Positions 1 to 7,553 of a DNA stretch of 20,964 nucleotides are shown piece after piece. The first letter of the stretch is position 1. The number at the start of each line of letters is the position of its first letter. The stretch is from Bacteroidales bacterium (GTDB taxonomy: Bacteria > Bacteroidota > Bacteroidia > Bacteroidales > Dysgonomonadaceae): the NCBI GenBank assembly GCA_012518155.1, contig JAAYTC010000007.1, positions 1 through 20,964 of the forward strand, in the 5' to 3' direction. The notes beneath the pieces were generated by a model. It ran no database searches. It saw only the letters and a list, made by a program, of their open reading frames with translations, and was not told the origin of the DNA. Position numbers and translations under genes: made by a program.

Positions 1-51
1 TAAGCCCGCTCGGGACTTTAACCCTATAGATAATGAACATGCATAGCAAAC

Positions 52-138
52 AAAAAGTCCCGCCGTTTAAACGGCAGGACTTTTATTTATTTCGATTTGA
101 CTATTTATCTCTTCTCTTTTTGCATATAAAATCCTGCC
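52..138 (-). promoter_or_regulatory. Transcription attenuator: alternative antiterminator and terminator hairpins
   Basis: On the minus-strand transcript, strand 2 (GGCAGGATTTTAT, plus 126-138) begins just after the leader stop codon. It pairs with strand 3 (ATAAAAGTCCTGCC, plus 73-86) over 13 bp with a single bulged base. Strand 3 also pairs with strand 4 (plus 53-64) to make the terminator. The two pairings exclude each other. If the ribosome stalls at aromatic codons, strand 2 is free and the antiterminator forms. If it reaches the stop, strand 2 is masked and the terminator forms. A possible extra pairing joins TTTTGCAT in the leader (plus 175-182) to ATGCAAAA (plus 118-125). Downstream, AAAGTCCC (plus 12-19) could also compete for strand 4. 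The base pairing is seen directly; the mechanism is inferred from classic amino-acid attenuators. Confidence 0.8.
53..84. terminator. Intrinsic terminator (attenuator hairpin)
   Basis: AAAAGTCC (53-60) pairs with GGACTTTT (77-84), continued inward by GCCGTT/AACGGC after one mismatch. On the minus strand the stem is followed by TTTTTGTTTG, as expected for rho-independent termination. On the plus strand a T-rich tract also follows, so it may work both ways. Its main role is probably the terminator half of the leader attenuator. Confidence 0.85.
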
Positions 139-139
139 T

Positions 140-196
140 CTACCTATTAAAGTAAAAGTAAAACCAGAAAGAAAATGCAAAAGAAGCGTTATTCAT
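140..196 (-). CDS. Aromatic leader peptide (18 aa) of an attenuator
   Basis: This tiny reading frame is read from the minus strand: ATG at 196-194, TAG at 142-140. It encodes MNNASFAFSFWFYFYFNR, with six Phe, two Tyr and one Trp among 18 residues, nearly all packed into residues 6-16. Such a run is the hallmark of a leader peptide that senses charged tRNA-Phe and perhaps tRNA-Tyr/Trp, as in E. coli pheL. AAGGA lies about 8 bases before the start, a reasonable Shine-Dalgarno sequence. The stop codon is two bases from the antiterminator strand, so a ribosome that finishes the peptide would cover that strand. The peptide itself probably has no function beyond being translated. The regulated gene lies beyond the left edge; prephenate dehydratase or another aromatic-pathway gene is my guess, not something seen. 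Confidence 0.85.
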   Translation of the reverse strand: MNNASFAFSFWFYFYFNR

Positions 197-224
197 CGTG
201 ACATCCTTTAGTGAATATTCGGTG

Positions 225-254
225 CAAATGTACTACTTTTTTCATAGAAACAAA
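225..254 (-). promoter_or_regulatory. Bacteroidetes-type promoter for the aromatic leader transcript
   Basis: Read on the minus strand, TTTG (plus 251-254) and TACATTTG (plus 225-232) are separated by 18 bp. This fits the known Bacteroidetes primary sigma consensus TTTG-(about 19)-TAnnTTTG. Transcription would start near 218-221 and run left through the leader peptide and attenuator. Nothing else on the minus strand would use it inside the window. Confidence 0.8.
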
Positions 255-508
255 CATTATGGCGAAAAAATATCAGAAATATGAACTCACGCGCCAATAA
301 TGGATCGTTTTTTATGAAAATGAGGATCGCAATTATCGAAAAAAGCGTTATATTTACGCCCTTAAACCAAATTTTCGTGAAACAAAAAAACAGAGACGAA
401 ATTTATCGGATTGAGTTTTCGCTTATACCTAACGCTAAAAGCATTTTATACTTAACTCAAGCGGAAGCTGAATAATAAAAATTTCATAACACTGTAATAA
501 AATCATTT
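255..508. other. AT-rich intergenic stretch between leader promoter and peptide transporter
   Basis: This stretch separates the leftward leader promoter from the rightward transporter. The DNA is AT-rich. I find no convincing plus-strand promoter: TATATTTA at 349-356 and TATACTTA at 447-454 are imperfect -7 matches without a correctly spaced -33 element. TTGAGTT (411-417) and AACTCAA (454-460) form a 7-bp inverted repeat. A 64-codon frame at 281-475 is open but has no recognisable content, and I do not call it a gene. Confidence 0.5.
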
Positions 509-2044
509 ATGTTCAAAAATCATCCTAAAGGTTTGCTCGCCGCATCATTGGCGAACATGGGGGAGCGTTTTGGTTTCTATACCATGATGGCCATCCTCGC
601 GCTCTTTTTAATGGCAAAATTCGGCCTTAACGAAACGACTACCGGAATTATCTATTCCATTTTTTACGCGTCGATCTATTTATTAGCCTTAGTAGGAGGG
701 TTGATTGCCGACAAAACTCGTAATTACAAGGGAATCATACTTATAGGCCTCATTTTGATGGCAGTTGGATACCTAATAATCGCCATTCCTACGCCCACGC
801 CGGTGCCGGCCGACAAGTTCGCGATCTTCTTGGCTCTTACCTGTTTTGGGCTATTAGTTATCGCTTTTGGTAACGGGCTGTTCAAGGGCAACTTGCAAGC
901 GTTAGTGGGGCAAATGTACGACAATCCACGGTATGGTAAAATGCGTGACTCCGGTTTCCAGCTATTCTACATGTTCATTAACATCGGTGCCATTTTCGCT
1001 CCCTTCATTGCCATGGGCGTGCGAAACTGGTGGGTAGAAAAAAATGGCTACTTGTACAATGCCGACCTCCCCGCGCTGGCACACCAATACTTAGGGAATA
1101 CCATCACCCCGGAGGGCACGGCTCGCTTCCAAAACCTGGCTGCCGAGGTGGGATTCACCGGCACCGATTTATCGGTATTTAGTGCCGAATATTTGAACGT
1201 GTTTTCTACCGGTTTTCACTACGCTTTCGCGGTAGCCATTTTCGCCATGTTGATTTCGTTGGTCATCTATGCGACGAACAAGAATCGATTCCCCGATCCA
1301 GCCGCTAAGTCGGTGCACGGAAACGAAGAAGGCACGGTAGAAGAGATGGATGTAAAAGAGGTAAGGCAACGCCTTTATGCTTTGTTTGCCGTTTTCGCGG
1401 TAGTTATTTTCTTCTGGTTTTCGTTCCACCAAAACGGCCTCACGCTCACCTATTTTGCCAAGGACTACACCGACCTCAGCCAAATAAAGGTAAACTTGGG
1501 ATTTGCCACCTTGCAGGGAGCCGAGATATTCCAATCGTTCAACCCCTTCTTCGTGGTATTCCTCACTCCCGTTATCGTGGGCTTCTTCGGATGGCTTAGA
1601 GCCAAAGGGAAAGAACCTTCCACCCCTCGCAAGATAGCCATCGGAATGGGTATCGCCGCCATCGCCTACGTGGTAATGGCTGTCGGTTCCATCGGATTAC
1701 CTAATAAAGCTGAAGTTGATGCCATGGGAGGACTACCCGATGCAGCGCGCGTTACCCCTTGGCTATTGATCGGCACCTATTTTATCCTTACCGTAGCCGA
1801 ACTGTTTATCAGCCCGCTGGGGATCTCCTTTGTATCAAAAGTTGCCCCGCCCAAGTACCAAGGGATTATGCAGGGAGCCTGGTTAGGAGCTACCGCGTTA
1901 GGAAACAGCCTCCTATTTATTGGTGCCATTTTCTACACCAGCATGTCAATGACCGTCACCTGGTCGCTGTTCGTAGTGGCATGCCTTATCTCAATGTTTA
2001 CCATGTTAGGTATGCTAAAGTGGCTGGAAAGAATTGCCAAGTAG
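509..2044 (+). CDS. POT/PTR2-family proton-coupled peptide transporter
   Basis: This 511-residue inner-membrane protein of the major facilitator superfamily most resembles the proton-dependent oligopeptide transporters (POT, DtpA/YdgR-like), which import di- and tripeptides with protons. About 12-14 hydrophobic helices span the whole length. The family signature near the first helix reads NMGERFGFYTM (residues 16-26), so Asn16 sits where the ExxERF motif usually has its first Glu, while Glu19-Arg20 are kept. The conserved helix 4-5 region (FGNGLFKGNLQ, then DSGFQLFYMFINIGA) is present. The ATG at 509 gives the standard short cytoplasmic N-terminus. It is followed by its own terminator and appears monocistronic. 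Peptide uptake would suit a proteolytic, amino-acid-fermenting anaerobe. Substrate range cannot be read from sequence. Confidence 0.93.
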   Translation: MFKNHPKGLLAASLANMGERFGFYTMMAILALFLMAKFGLNETTTGIIYSIFYASIYLLALVGGLIADKTRNYKGIILIGLILMAVGYLIIAIPTPTPVPADKFAIFLALTCFGLLVIAFGNGLFKGNLQALVGQMYDNPRYGKMRDSGFQLFYMFINIGAIFAPFIAMGVRNWWVEKNGYLYNADLPALAHQYLGNTITPEGTARFQNLAAEVGFTGTDLSVFSAEYLNVFSTGFHYAFAVAIFAMLISLVIYATNKNRFPDPAAKSVHGNEEGTVEEMDVKEVRQRLYALFAVFAVVIFFWFSFHQNGLTLTYFAKDYTDLSQIKVNLGFATLQGAEIFQSFNPFFVVFLTPVIVGFFGWLRAKGKEPSTPRKIAIGMGIAAIAYVVMAVGSIGLPNKAEVDAMGGLPDAARVTPWLLIGTYFILTVAELFISPLGISFVSKVAPPKYQGIMQGAWLGATALGNSLLFIGAIFYTSMSMTVTWSLFVVACLISMFTMLGMLKWLERIAK

Positions 2045-2085
2045 ACGATATAGAGACAAGTAGACTCTATAGAGATACGTTACAC

Positions 2086-2122
2086 GAGGGGGAGGGCCAT
2101 TTGATCCTCCCTCTTTTATTTT
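2086..2122 (+). terminator. Terminator after the peptide transporter
   Basis: GAGGGGGAGG (2086-2095) can pair with CCTCCCTC (2106-2113) across a loop of about 10 bases, followed by TTTTATTTT. A smaller inverted repeat (ATAGAG 2050-2055 / CTCTAT 2065-2070) lies just upstream. It ends the transporter transcript before dnaE. Confidence 0.8.
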
Positions 2123-2237
2123 GAACAAGACAATCAATGCAATGGATCAGTTACATGAGCTATGAAACGTATGAAAAAAGGACAATACCCGTTGATAACT
2201 TCTTCAAGTAACCGGAAAAAGCTCGCTTAAAAATGGC

Positions 2238-2245
2238 TATATTTG
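2238..2245 (+). promoter_or_regulatory. Probable dnaE promoter (-7 element)
   Basis: TATATTTG exactly fits the Bacteroidetes -7 motif TAnnTTTG and lies 52 bp before the dnaE ATG. No TTTG is seen at the right distance upstream, so only the -7 half is supported. Confidence 0.55.
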
Positions 2246-2297
2246 CAGGTAGGACAAAATTCGTCATCCATTATCCAGATAGTCAGTTCAAGTTTAT

Positions 2298-5200
2298 ATG
2301 CAACCATTCATTCATTTACACGTTCACTCTCAATACTCATTGCTCGACGGGCAGGCAAGCATCCCACGGCTAATAGACAAAGCGATTGGCGATGGCATGA
2401 AGGCCTTGGCCCTCACCGATCACGGGGCAATGTACGGGATCAAGGAATTTCTGAACTATGCCAAAAGAAAAAACGGGCCCGTGAATACCGAGATCAAAAA
2501 GCTAAAGAAAGAGATCGAGGCAGTGAAGAAACGTGGCGACGGGGCCGATAAGATTGCCGCGCTCGAAGAGCAGTTGATACAAACCGAGGCAAAACGATTT
2601 AAACCTATCGTGGGGTGCGAGTGCTACCTCGCGCGACGCGACCGGTTCAAGCAATCCGAAAAAATAGACGGCAGCGGCTGGCACTTGGTGGTGCTGGCAA
2701 AGAACCTGCAAGGGTACAAGAACCTGATCAAGATGGTCTCCAAAAGCTGGACCGAAGGGTTCTATTACCGTCCCCGCATCGATAAAGAGCTATTGGAGCA
2801 GTATAGCGAGGGGTTGATAGTTTCCTCGGCCTGCTTGGGAGGTGAAATATCTCGAAAAGTTGATGATGGCCTGATCCAGGAAGCCGAAGAAGCCGTACAA
2901 TGGTACAAGAGCGTGTTTGGCGACGATTATTATATCGAGCTGCAACGGCACAAGACCGACCGGCCGGATGCCGATCAAACCACCTATCCCAAACAAGAGC
3001 GGGTCAATAAGGAGTTGATCCGTATCGCGAAAAAGTACGATGTGAAGCTGATCGCGACCAACGACGTCCATTTCGTGAACGAAGAGGATGCCGACGCGCA
3101 CGACCGGTTGATCTGTCTCAGCACGGGCAAAGATTTTGATGACCCCAACCGAATGCGCTACAGCAAACAGGAGTGGTTGAAAACCACCGCCGAGATGAAC
3201 CGGATCTTCGCCGATATACCCGAAGCACTCTCCAACACCTTAGAGGTGGCCAACAAGGTGGAGTTCTATTCGATTGACCACTCCGCGTTGATGCCTTTCT
3301 ATCCCATCGACCCCTCGTTTGGCACAGAGGAGGGATACAAGCAAAAGTACAGCGAAAAGGTGTTAATTGAAGAGTTCGGAGAAGATACCTTTCACCGTTT
3401 GGGTGATTACGAAAAAGTGATCCGGGTGAAGTTGGAAGCCGATTACCTTGCTCACCTCACGTTCAAGGGTGCGAAAAAGCGTTACGGCGATCACCTTTCG
3501 GACGAGATCAAGGAGCGGCTCCAGTTTGAGCTGGATACCATCAAGAACATGGGATACCCCGGTTATTTCCTGATCGTGCAGGATTTCATTAATGCCGCGA
3601 GAGAGATGGAGGTAGCCGTCGGCCCGGGCCGTGGCTCAGCGGCGGGTTCAGCGGTAGCCTACTGTCTTCGCATCACCGACATCGATCCGCTGGAATACAA
3701 CCTCCTGTTTGAGCGTTTCCTCAACCCCGACCGTATCTCGATGCCCGATATCGATATCGATTTCGACGACGAGGGAAGGGGCAAGGTGTTGCGTTGGGTA
3801 ACACAAAAATACGGGAGCGAAAAGGTGGCACATATTATCACCTATGGTACGATGGCCACCAAGTCGTCTATCCGCGATGTGGCAAGGGTTCATAAGCTTC
3901 CCCTATCGGAATCGAACCGTCTAGCCAAGCTGGTTCCTGACCGCCTTCCCAACGGGAAAAAAATCACCTTAAAAAACGCGATTGAACATGTGCCGGAACT
4001 TCAAGAGGCAGCCAGCAGCAGCGACCCCCTGGTGCGAGATACCTTGCGGTACGCGAACATGCTCGAAGGAAACGTACGCAGTACCGGTGTGCACGCCTGT
4101 GGGGTAATTATTGGGCAGAGCGATATTTCTGACGTGGTGCCGATCAGTACCGCGGAGGACAAAGAGACGAAAGAGAAGCTGTTAGTCACCCAATACGAGG
4201 GGTCGGTGATCGAGGAGACGGGGTTGATCAAGATGGACTTCTTGGGACTCAAGACCCTCTCTATCATCAAAGACGCGCTGGTTAATATCGAGATTAACCG
4301 GGGTATCAAAATAGATATCGACGCGATTGATATGAACGATGAAAAAACGTATCAACTCTACTGCAATGGACAAACTACCGGTACCTTCCAGTTCGAGTCA
4401 GCCGGTATGCAGAAATACCTCAAGGAATTACAACCTAGCAAATTCGAGGACCTTATCGCGATGAACGCGCTCTACCGGCCGGGGCCGATGGAATATATCC
4501 CCAGCTTTATTGCTCGTAAACATGGACGGGAAAAGATCACCTACGACCTGCCCATCATGGAAGAGTACCTGAGTGAAACGTACGGGATCACCGTCTATCA
4601 GGAACAGGTCATGCTCCTGTCGCGCTTGATCGCGGGGTTCACCCGAGGCCAGTCGGACGAGTTGCGCAAGGCCATGGGCAAGAAGATGATCGACACGATG
4701 ACGGCACTCAAAGAGAAATTCCTGACCGGTGGCAAGAAGAACGGCTACGAGGAGAAGGTGCTTAATAAGATATGGATAGACTGGGAGAAGTTCGCTTCCT
4801 ACGCCTTCAACAAATCACATGCTACCTGCTATTCGTGGGTGGCCTACCAAACGGCATGGCTCAAGGCAAACTACCCGTCGGAATACATGGCCGCGGTGCT
4901 TTCAAACAACCTGAACAATATCACTGAAATCACCAAGTTCATGGACGAATGTAAGGCGATGGGCATTAACGTACTGAGCCCCGACGTGAACGAATCGCAC
5001 CTAAAATTCTCGGTGAACCCCGAGGGGGATATCCGCTTCGGCATGGCAGCGATTAAAAGCGTGGGGCAGGCAGCGGTAACTGAAATCATAGAGGAGCGGG
5101 AGCGAAACGGGCATTACAAGGATATTTTTGATTTCGCGGAACGAGTAAACCTTTCAATCTGCACGAAAAAGAATATCGAGGCATTGGCGATCGCGGGCGG

Positions 5201-6041
5201 GTTTGATTCTCTCAAGGGGATTACGCGAGAACAGTTTTTTGCACAGAACAGTAAAGGTGAAGAGTTTATTGAAACACTCAACCGGTACGGCATCAAATAC
5301 CAGCAAGACAAGCTAGGAGCGATGAACTCGCTGTTTGACGACGATACTTCTTTCCAGATCGCCCAACCCGAAATACCCCAGGCGACCCCGTGGTCGGATA
5401 TGGAAAGGCTGAACAAAGAGCGGGAATTGATTGGCATCTACCTCTCTGCCCACCCGTTAGATGATTACGAGTTTATACTGAAGCACGTGTGCAATGCAAA
5501 CTCTTTACGATTGCAAGACCTCGCCTCCCTCAATGGGTTAGAGATTACTTTCGGAGGGATGGTGGCCTCGGTACGAGAAGGCCAAACGCAGCGAGGCTCG
5601 CCATACACCATTTTCAAAATAGAAGATTATTACGGGAGCTACGAGATGGCGCTCTTTGGTGAGGACAGCGTGAATTTCGGCCGTTATGCACGGCAAGGCC
5701 TATCGATTTACATAATAGGAAGGGTGCAACCCAAACGGTATCGCCAGGATGAATTGGAGGTGAAAATATCTTCGATCAACCTACTTTCTGAAATAAAAGA
5801 TAAACTGGTTTCCAAAATAACGCTCCAAATACCTCTCTCTGAACTGAATGACAACACGGTGGCAGAATTATCAGCACTGGTAAAAAACAATTCAGGAAAT
5901 TCGTTGTTATATTTCAACGTCGTGGGCGAAGAAACGGGCGGGAGCATACGCCTATTTTCGAGACAAGAGAAAGTTAAGGTAGACAAGATGCTCATCGACC
6001 ATCTAACGAACAATTTAGATATTGAATTCACGATAAACTAA
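2298..6041 (+). CDS. dnaE: DNA polymerase III alpha subunit (replicative polymerase)
   Basis: This 1247-residue protein is the catalytic subunit of the replicative polymerase. The N-terminal PHP domain begins HLHVHSQYSLLDG (residues 6-18), with the likely metal ligands H8, H10, D41 and H42. The C-family polymerase core has GPGRGSAAGS near residues 442-451 and the catalytic acid motif PDIDIDFDD from 483, with D484 and D486 matching the E. coli active-site pair. A probable clamp-binding peptide, NSLF, lies at 1010-1013. A C-terminal OB fold (GLEITFGGMVASVREGQ onward) completes the subunit. A charged helical insert at about 58-99 interrupts the PHP domain. There is no DnaQ-like exonuclease domain, so this is DnaE and not PolC. 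The ATG at 2298 is chosen because the family begins right at this motif. trxA follows after 18 bp and is probably co-transcribed. Confidence 0.98.
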   Translation: MQPFIHLHVHSQYSLLDGQASIPRLIDKAIGDGMKALALTDHGAMYGIKEFLNYAKRKNGPVNTEIKKLKKEIEAVKKRGDGADKIAALEEQLIQTEAKRFKPIVGCECYLARRDRFKQSEKIDGSGWHLVVLAKNLQGYKNLIKMVSKSWTEGFYYRPRIDKELLEQYSEGLIVSSACLGGEISRKVDDGLIQEAEEAVQWYKSVFGDDYYIELQRHKTDRPDADQTTYPKQERVNKELIRIAKKYDVKLIATNDVHFVNEEDADAHDRLICLSTGKDFDDPNRMRYSKQEWLKTTAEMNRIFADIPEALSNTLEVANKVEFYSIDHSALMPFYPIDPSFGTEEGYKQKYSEKVLIEEFGEDTFHRLGDYEKVIRVKLEADYLAHLTFKGAKKRYGDHLSDEIKERLQFELDTIKNMGYPGYFLIVQDFINAAREMEVAVGPGRGSAAGSAVAYCLRITDIDPLEYNLLFERFLNPDRISMPDIDIDFDDEGRGKVLRWVTQKYGSEKVAHIITYGTMATKSSIRDVARVHKLPLSESNRLAKLVPDRLPNGKKITLKNAIEHVPELQEAASSSDPLVRDTLRYANMLEGNVRSTGVHACGVIIGQSDISDVVPISTAEDKETKEKLLVTQYEGSVIEETGLIKMDFLGLKTLSIIKDALVNIEINRGIKIDIDAIDMNDEKTYQLYCNGQTTGTFQFESAGMQKYLKELQPSKFEDLIAMNALYRPGPMEYIPSFIARKHGREKITYDLPIMEEYLSETYGITVYQEQVMLLSRLIAGFTRGQSDELRKAMGKKMIDTMTALKEKFLTGGKKNGYEEKVLNKIWIDWEKFASYAFNKSHATCYSWVAYQTAWLKANYPSEYMAAVLSNNLNNITEITKFMDECKAMGINVLSPDVNESHLKFSVNPEGDIRFGMAAIKSVGQAAVTEIIEERERNGHYKDIFDFAERVNLSICTKKNIEALAIAGGFDSLKGITREQFFAQNSKGEEFIETLNRYGIKYQQDKLGAMNSLFDDDTSFQIAQPEIPQATPWSDMERLNKERELIGIYLSAHPLDDYEFILKHVCNANSLRLQDLASLNGLEITFGGMVASVREGQTQRGSPYTIFKIEDYYGSYEMALFGEDSVNFGRYARQGLSIYIIGRVQPKRYRQDELEVKISSINLLSEIKDKLVSKITLQIPLSELNDNTVAELSALVKNNSGNSLLYFNVVGEETGGSIRLFSRQEKVKVDKMLIDHLTNNLDIEFTIN

Positions 6042-6059
6042 TTATAAAGAAATAGAACA

Positions 6060-6374
6060 ATGGCTCTTCAAATTACAGACGCAACCGTGAATGAAGTGTT
6101 GCAAACAGATAAACTCGTGGTAATCGACTTTTGGGCAGAATGGTGTGGCCCCTGCAAGATGGTAGGCCCTATCATCGACGAAATCGGGGAAGACTACAAA
6201 GACAAGGTGGTGGTTGGGAAACTTGACGTTGATAGTAACGACGAAACCACCGCCAAGTACGGCATCCGGAATATTCCCACCGTTTTATTTATCAAAAACG
6301 GTGAAGTGGTGGACAAGGTAGTGGGTGCCGGGCCCAAAACAATGTTTACCGATAAAATCGACAAATTGGTGTAA
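6060..6374 (+). CDS. trxA: Thioredoxin
   Basis: This 104-residue cytoplasmic thioredoxin is of standard family length. The redox motif WCGPC occupies residues 28-32 and the conserved cis-proline is Pro73 in NIPTV. No signal peptide is present. It would act as a general disulfide reductant, for example for ribonucleotide reductase and peroxiredoxins, recharged by thioredoxin reductase (not in this window). It starts 18 bp after dnaE, with no promoter visible between them, and is followed by a strong hairpin, so a dnaE-trxA operon is likely. Confidence 0.97.
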   Translation: MALQITDATVNEVLQTDKLVVIDFWAEWCGPCKMVGPIIDEIGEDYKDKVVVGKLDVDSNDETTAKYGIRNIPTVLFIKNGEVVDKVVGAGPKTMFTDKIDKLV

Positions 6375-6396
6375 ACCCACCGCGATACGGGAACAT

Positions 6397-6443
6397 AAAG
6401 CGGGGGAAAGGCTAAAATCATTTACTAGCCTTTTCCCCGCTTT
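6397..6443. terminator. Strong terminator hairpin after trxA
   Basis: An 18-bp stem, AAAGCGGGGGAAAGGCTA (6397-6414) with 6426-6443, contains a single G-U pair and an 11-base loop. T-runs at the ends of the stem are short in both directions. It ends the dnaE-trxA transcript and separates it from the converging DUF2795 gene. Confidence 0.75.
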
Positions 6444-6500
6444 GCAGATATAAAACAGCCGGCCATCAATCATAAAGAAAGGGGAAACAAGCGAAGGAAA

Positions 6501-6535
6501 AAACAAAAAGGCATCCCAACCTATTATGGGATGCC
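6501..6535 (-). terminator. Terminator of the DUF2795 gene
   Basis: On the minus strand, GGCATCCCA and TGGGATGCC (plus 6510-6518 and 6527-6535) form a 9-bp stem with an 8-base loop, followed by TTTTTGTTTTTT. It lies about 20 bp beyond the stop codon of the minus-strand gene, where its terminator is expected. Confidence 0.85.
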
Positions 6536-6556
6536 GATTAAAGCAGGATGCTTGCC

Positions 6557-6778
6557 TTAGTACTCGTCCTCGTTGAAAAAGAAATCCTCTTTGCTTGGAT
6601 AGTCGGGCCAGATATCTTCGATAGATTCAAAAATCTCGCCTTCTTCCTCAATCTCTTGTAAATTTTCAATCAACTCCAACGGTGCGCCCGACCGCTGTGC
6701 GTAATCAATTAATTCATCTTTTGTAGCGGGCCAAGGAGCATCCTCTAATTTTGATGCCAATTCAAGTGTCCAATACAT
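6557..6778 (-). CDS. DUF2795 family small acidic protein
   Basis: This 73-residue acidic protein of unknown function matches my recollection of the DUF2795 family, which is strongly conserved in Bacteroidetes. It begins MYWTLELASKLEDAPWPATK, then has a helical segment (ELIDYAQRSGAP), and ends in a very acidic tail (PSKEDFFFNEDEY). There is no signal peptide, so it should be cytoplasmic. It has its own -7 element about 80 bp upstream and its own terminator, so it is probably transcribed alone. The near-invariance of such a small protein across its group suggests a housekeeping role, possibly binding RNA or protein, but nothing here proves one. Confidence 0.9.
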   Translation of the reverse strand: MYWTLELASKLEDAPWPATKDELIDYAQRSGAPLELIENLQEIEEEGEIFESIEDIWPDYPSKEDFFFNEDEY

Positions 6779-6833
6779 TGATTAATCCTTTCTTTTTATT
6801 ATACCTGACTATTATTCATTAACTTTTCGATGG

Positions 6834-6866
6834 GCTATGGCATAGCTCAATTTTTTCGCAAATGTA
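6834..6866 (-). promoter_or_regulatory. Promoter -7 element and adjacent palindrome upstream of DUF2795
   Basis: Read on the minus strand, TACATTTG (plus 6859-6866) is an exact -7 match. No properly spaced TTTG is present. Just downstream of the expected start, GCTATG-G-CATAGC (6834-6846) is a 6-bp palindrome with a one-base centre. It is too tight to be an RNA hairpin but could be a protein-binding site. Confidence 0.5.
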
Positions 6867-6876
6867 TAAAAACTTT

Positions 6877-7437
6877 TTATATATCGCCCTGTTCCCAAAA
6901 AATTTCTTCCGACGTTTTGATGTTTTCATACCTAGAAAGCACGAAAAAGTAGTCTGACAAACGATTTAAGAAAATCAAGACCTCTTCAGACACAGGATAT
7001 TCCTCGGCAACACGATACGCTGCTCGCTCGGCACGTCGGGCAATGGTGCGACAAATATGCGCTCTGGATGCCGGCTCGTTTCCGCCCGGCAGCACGAATC
7101 GCTTAAGGGGAGGTAGCGTACTGTCGATTTCATCAATCTGCCGCTCGATACGCTCTATATCACGCCGCGTGACAATGCTGGCTTGTTTAGGCTCCTTGCT
7201 TTCTGTTTCCGTGGCCAAATATGATCCAATAGTGAATAACTTATGCTGGAGAAAACGTAAAAAATCGCCGTGCCTCTGCTCTTCGATCGCGACATGCAGC
7301 CAACCAATATGGCTATTCAACTCGTCCACCGTACCGTACGATTCCAGGCGAAGGTGAGTCTTGGATACTCGCGTACCTCCTACCAAAGCGGTAGTTCCTT
7401 TATCGCCGGTTTTCGTGTAGATTATACTTTTTTTCAT
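6877..7437 (-). CDS. pduO: PduO-type ATP:cob(I)alamin adenosyltransferase
   Basis: This 186-residue enzyme transfers the adenosyl group of ATP to cob(I)alamin to make coenzyme B12. The N-terminal ATP-binding motif is TKTGDKGTT (residues 8-16). It is followed by the family's ESYGTVDELNS segment, FVLPGG in the middle, and CRTIARRAERA in the C-terminal helical bundle. Length and motif order are normal for PduO-type enzymes. Its product would serve enzymes such as methylmalonyl-CoA mutase, not seen here. It lies 116 bp after the methyltransferase-like gene, so it may be the end of that operon or have its own promoter. I see no cobalamin riboswitch before it. The symbol cobO is also used loosely for this activity, but CobO/BtuR is an unrelated fold. 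Confidence 0.93.
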   Translation of the reverse strand: MKKSIIYTKTGDKGTTALVGGTRVSKTHLRLESYGTVDELNSHIGWLHVAIEEQRHGDFLRFLQHKLFTIGSYLATETESKEPKQASIVTRRDIERIERQIDEIDSTLPPLKRFVLPGGNEPASRAHICRTIARRAERAAYRVAEEYPVSEEVLIFLNRLSDYFFVLSRYENIKTSEEIFWEQGDI

Positions 7438-7553
7438 ACCATTATTTCATAAAACAAACAAACTGTGCCCTCCAACGAGCCGAGACAATATATGGAAAAT
7501 AATCGGATATACGCTTCCCCCTTTATACAGAGAATTTTTTCGTACATGCATGA

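Noticed and set aside
281..475. A 64-codon open frame before the peptide transporter
   Set aside because: AT-rich composition unlike neighbouring genes, no recognisable domain, no ribosome binding site or promoter, and it lies where a promoter region is expected.
7438..7553. Possible cobalamin riboswitch before the adenosyltransferase gene
   Set aside because: The gap is only 116 bp and lacks the conserved B12-box and multi-helix core; no terminator or sequestering hairpin is visible either.
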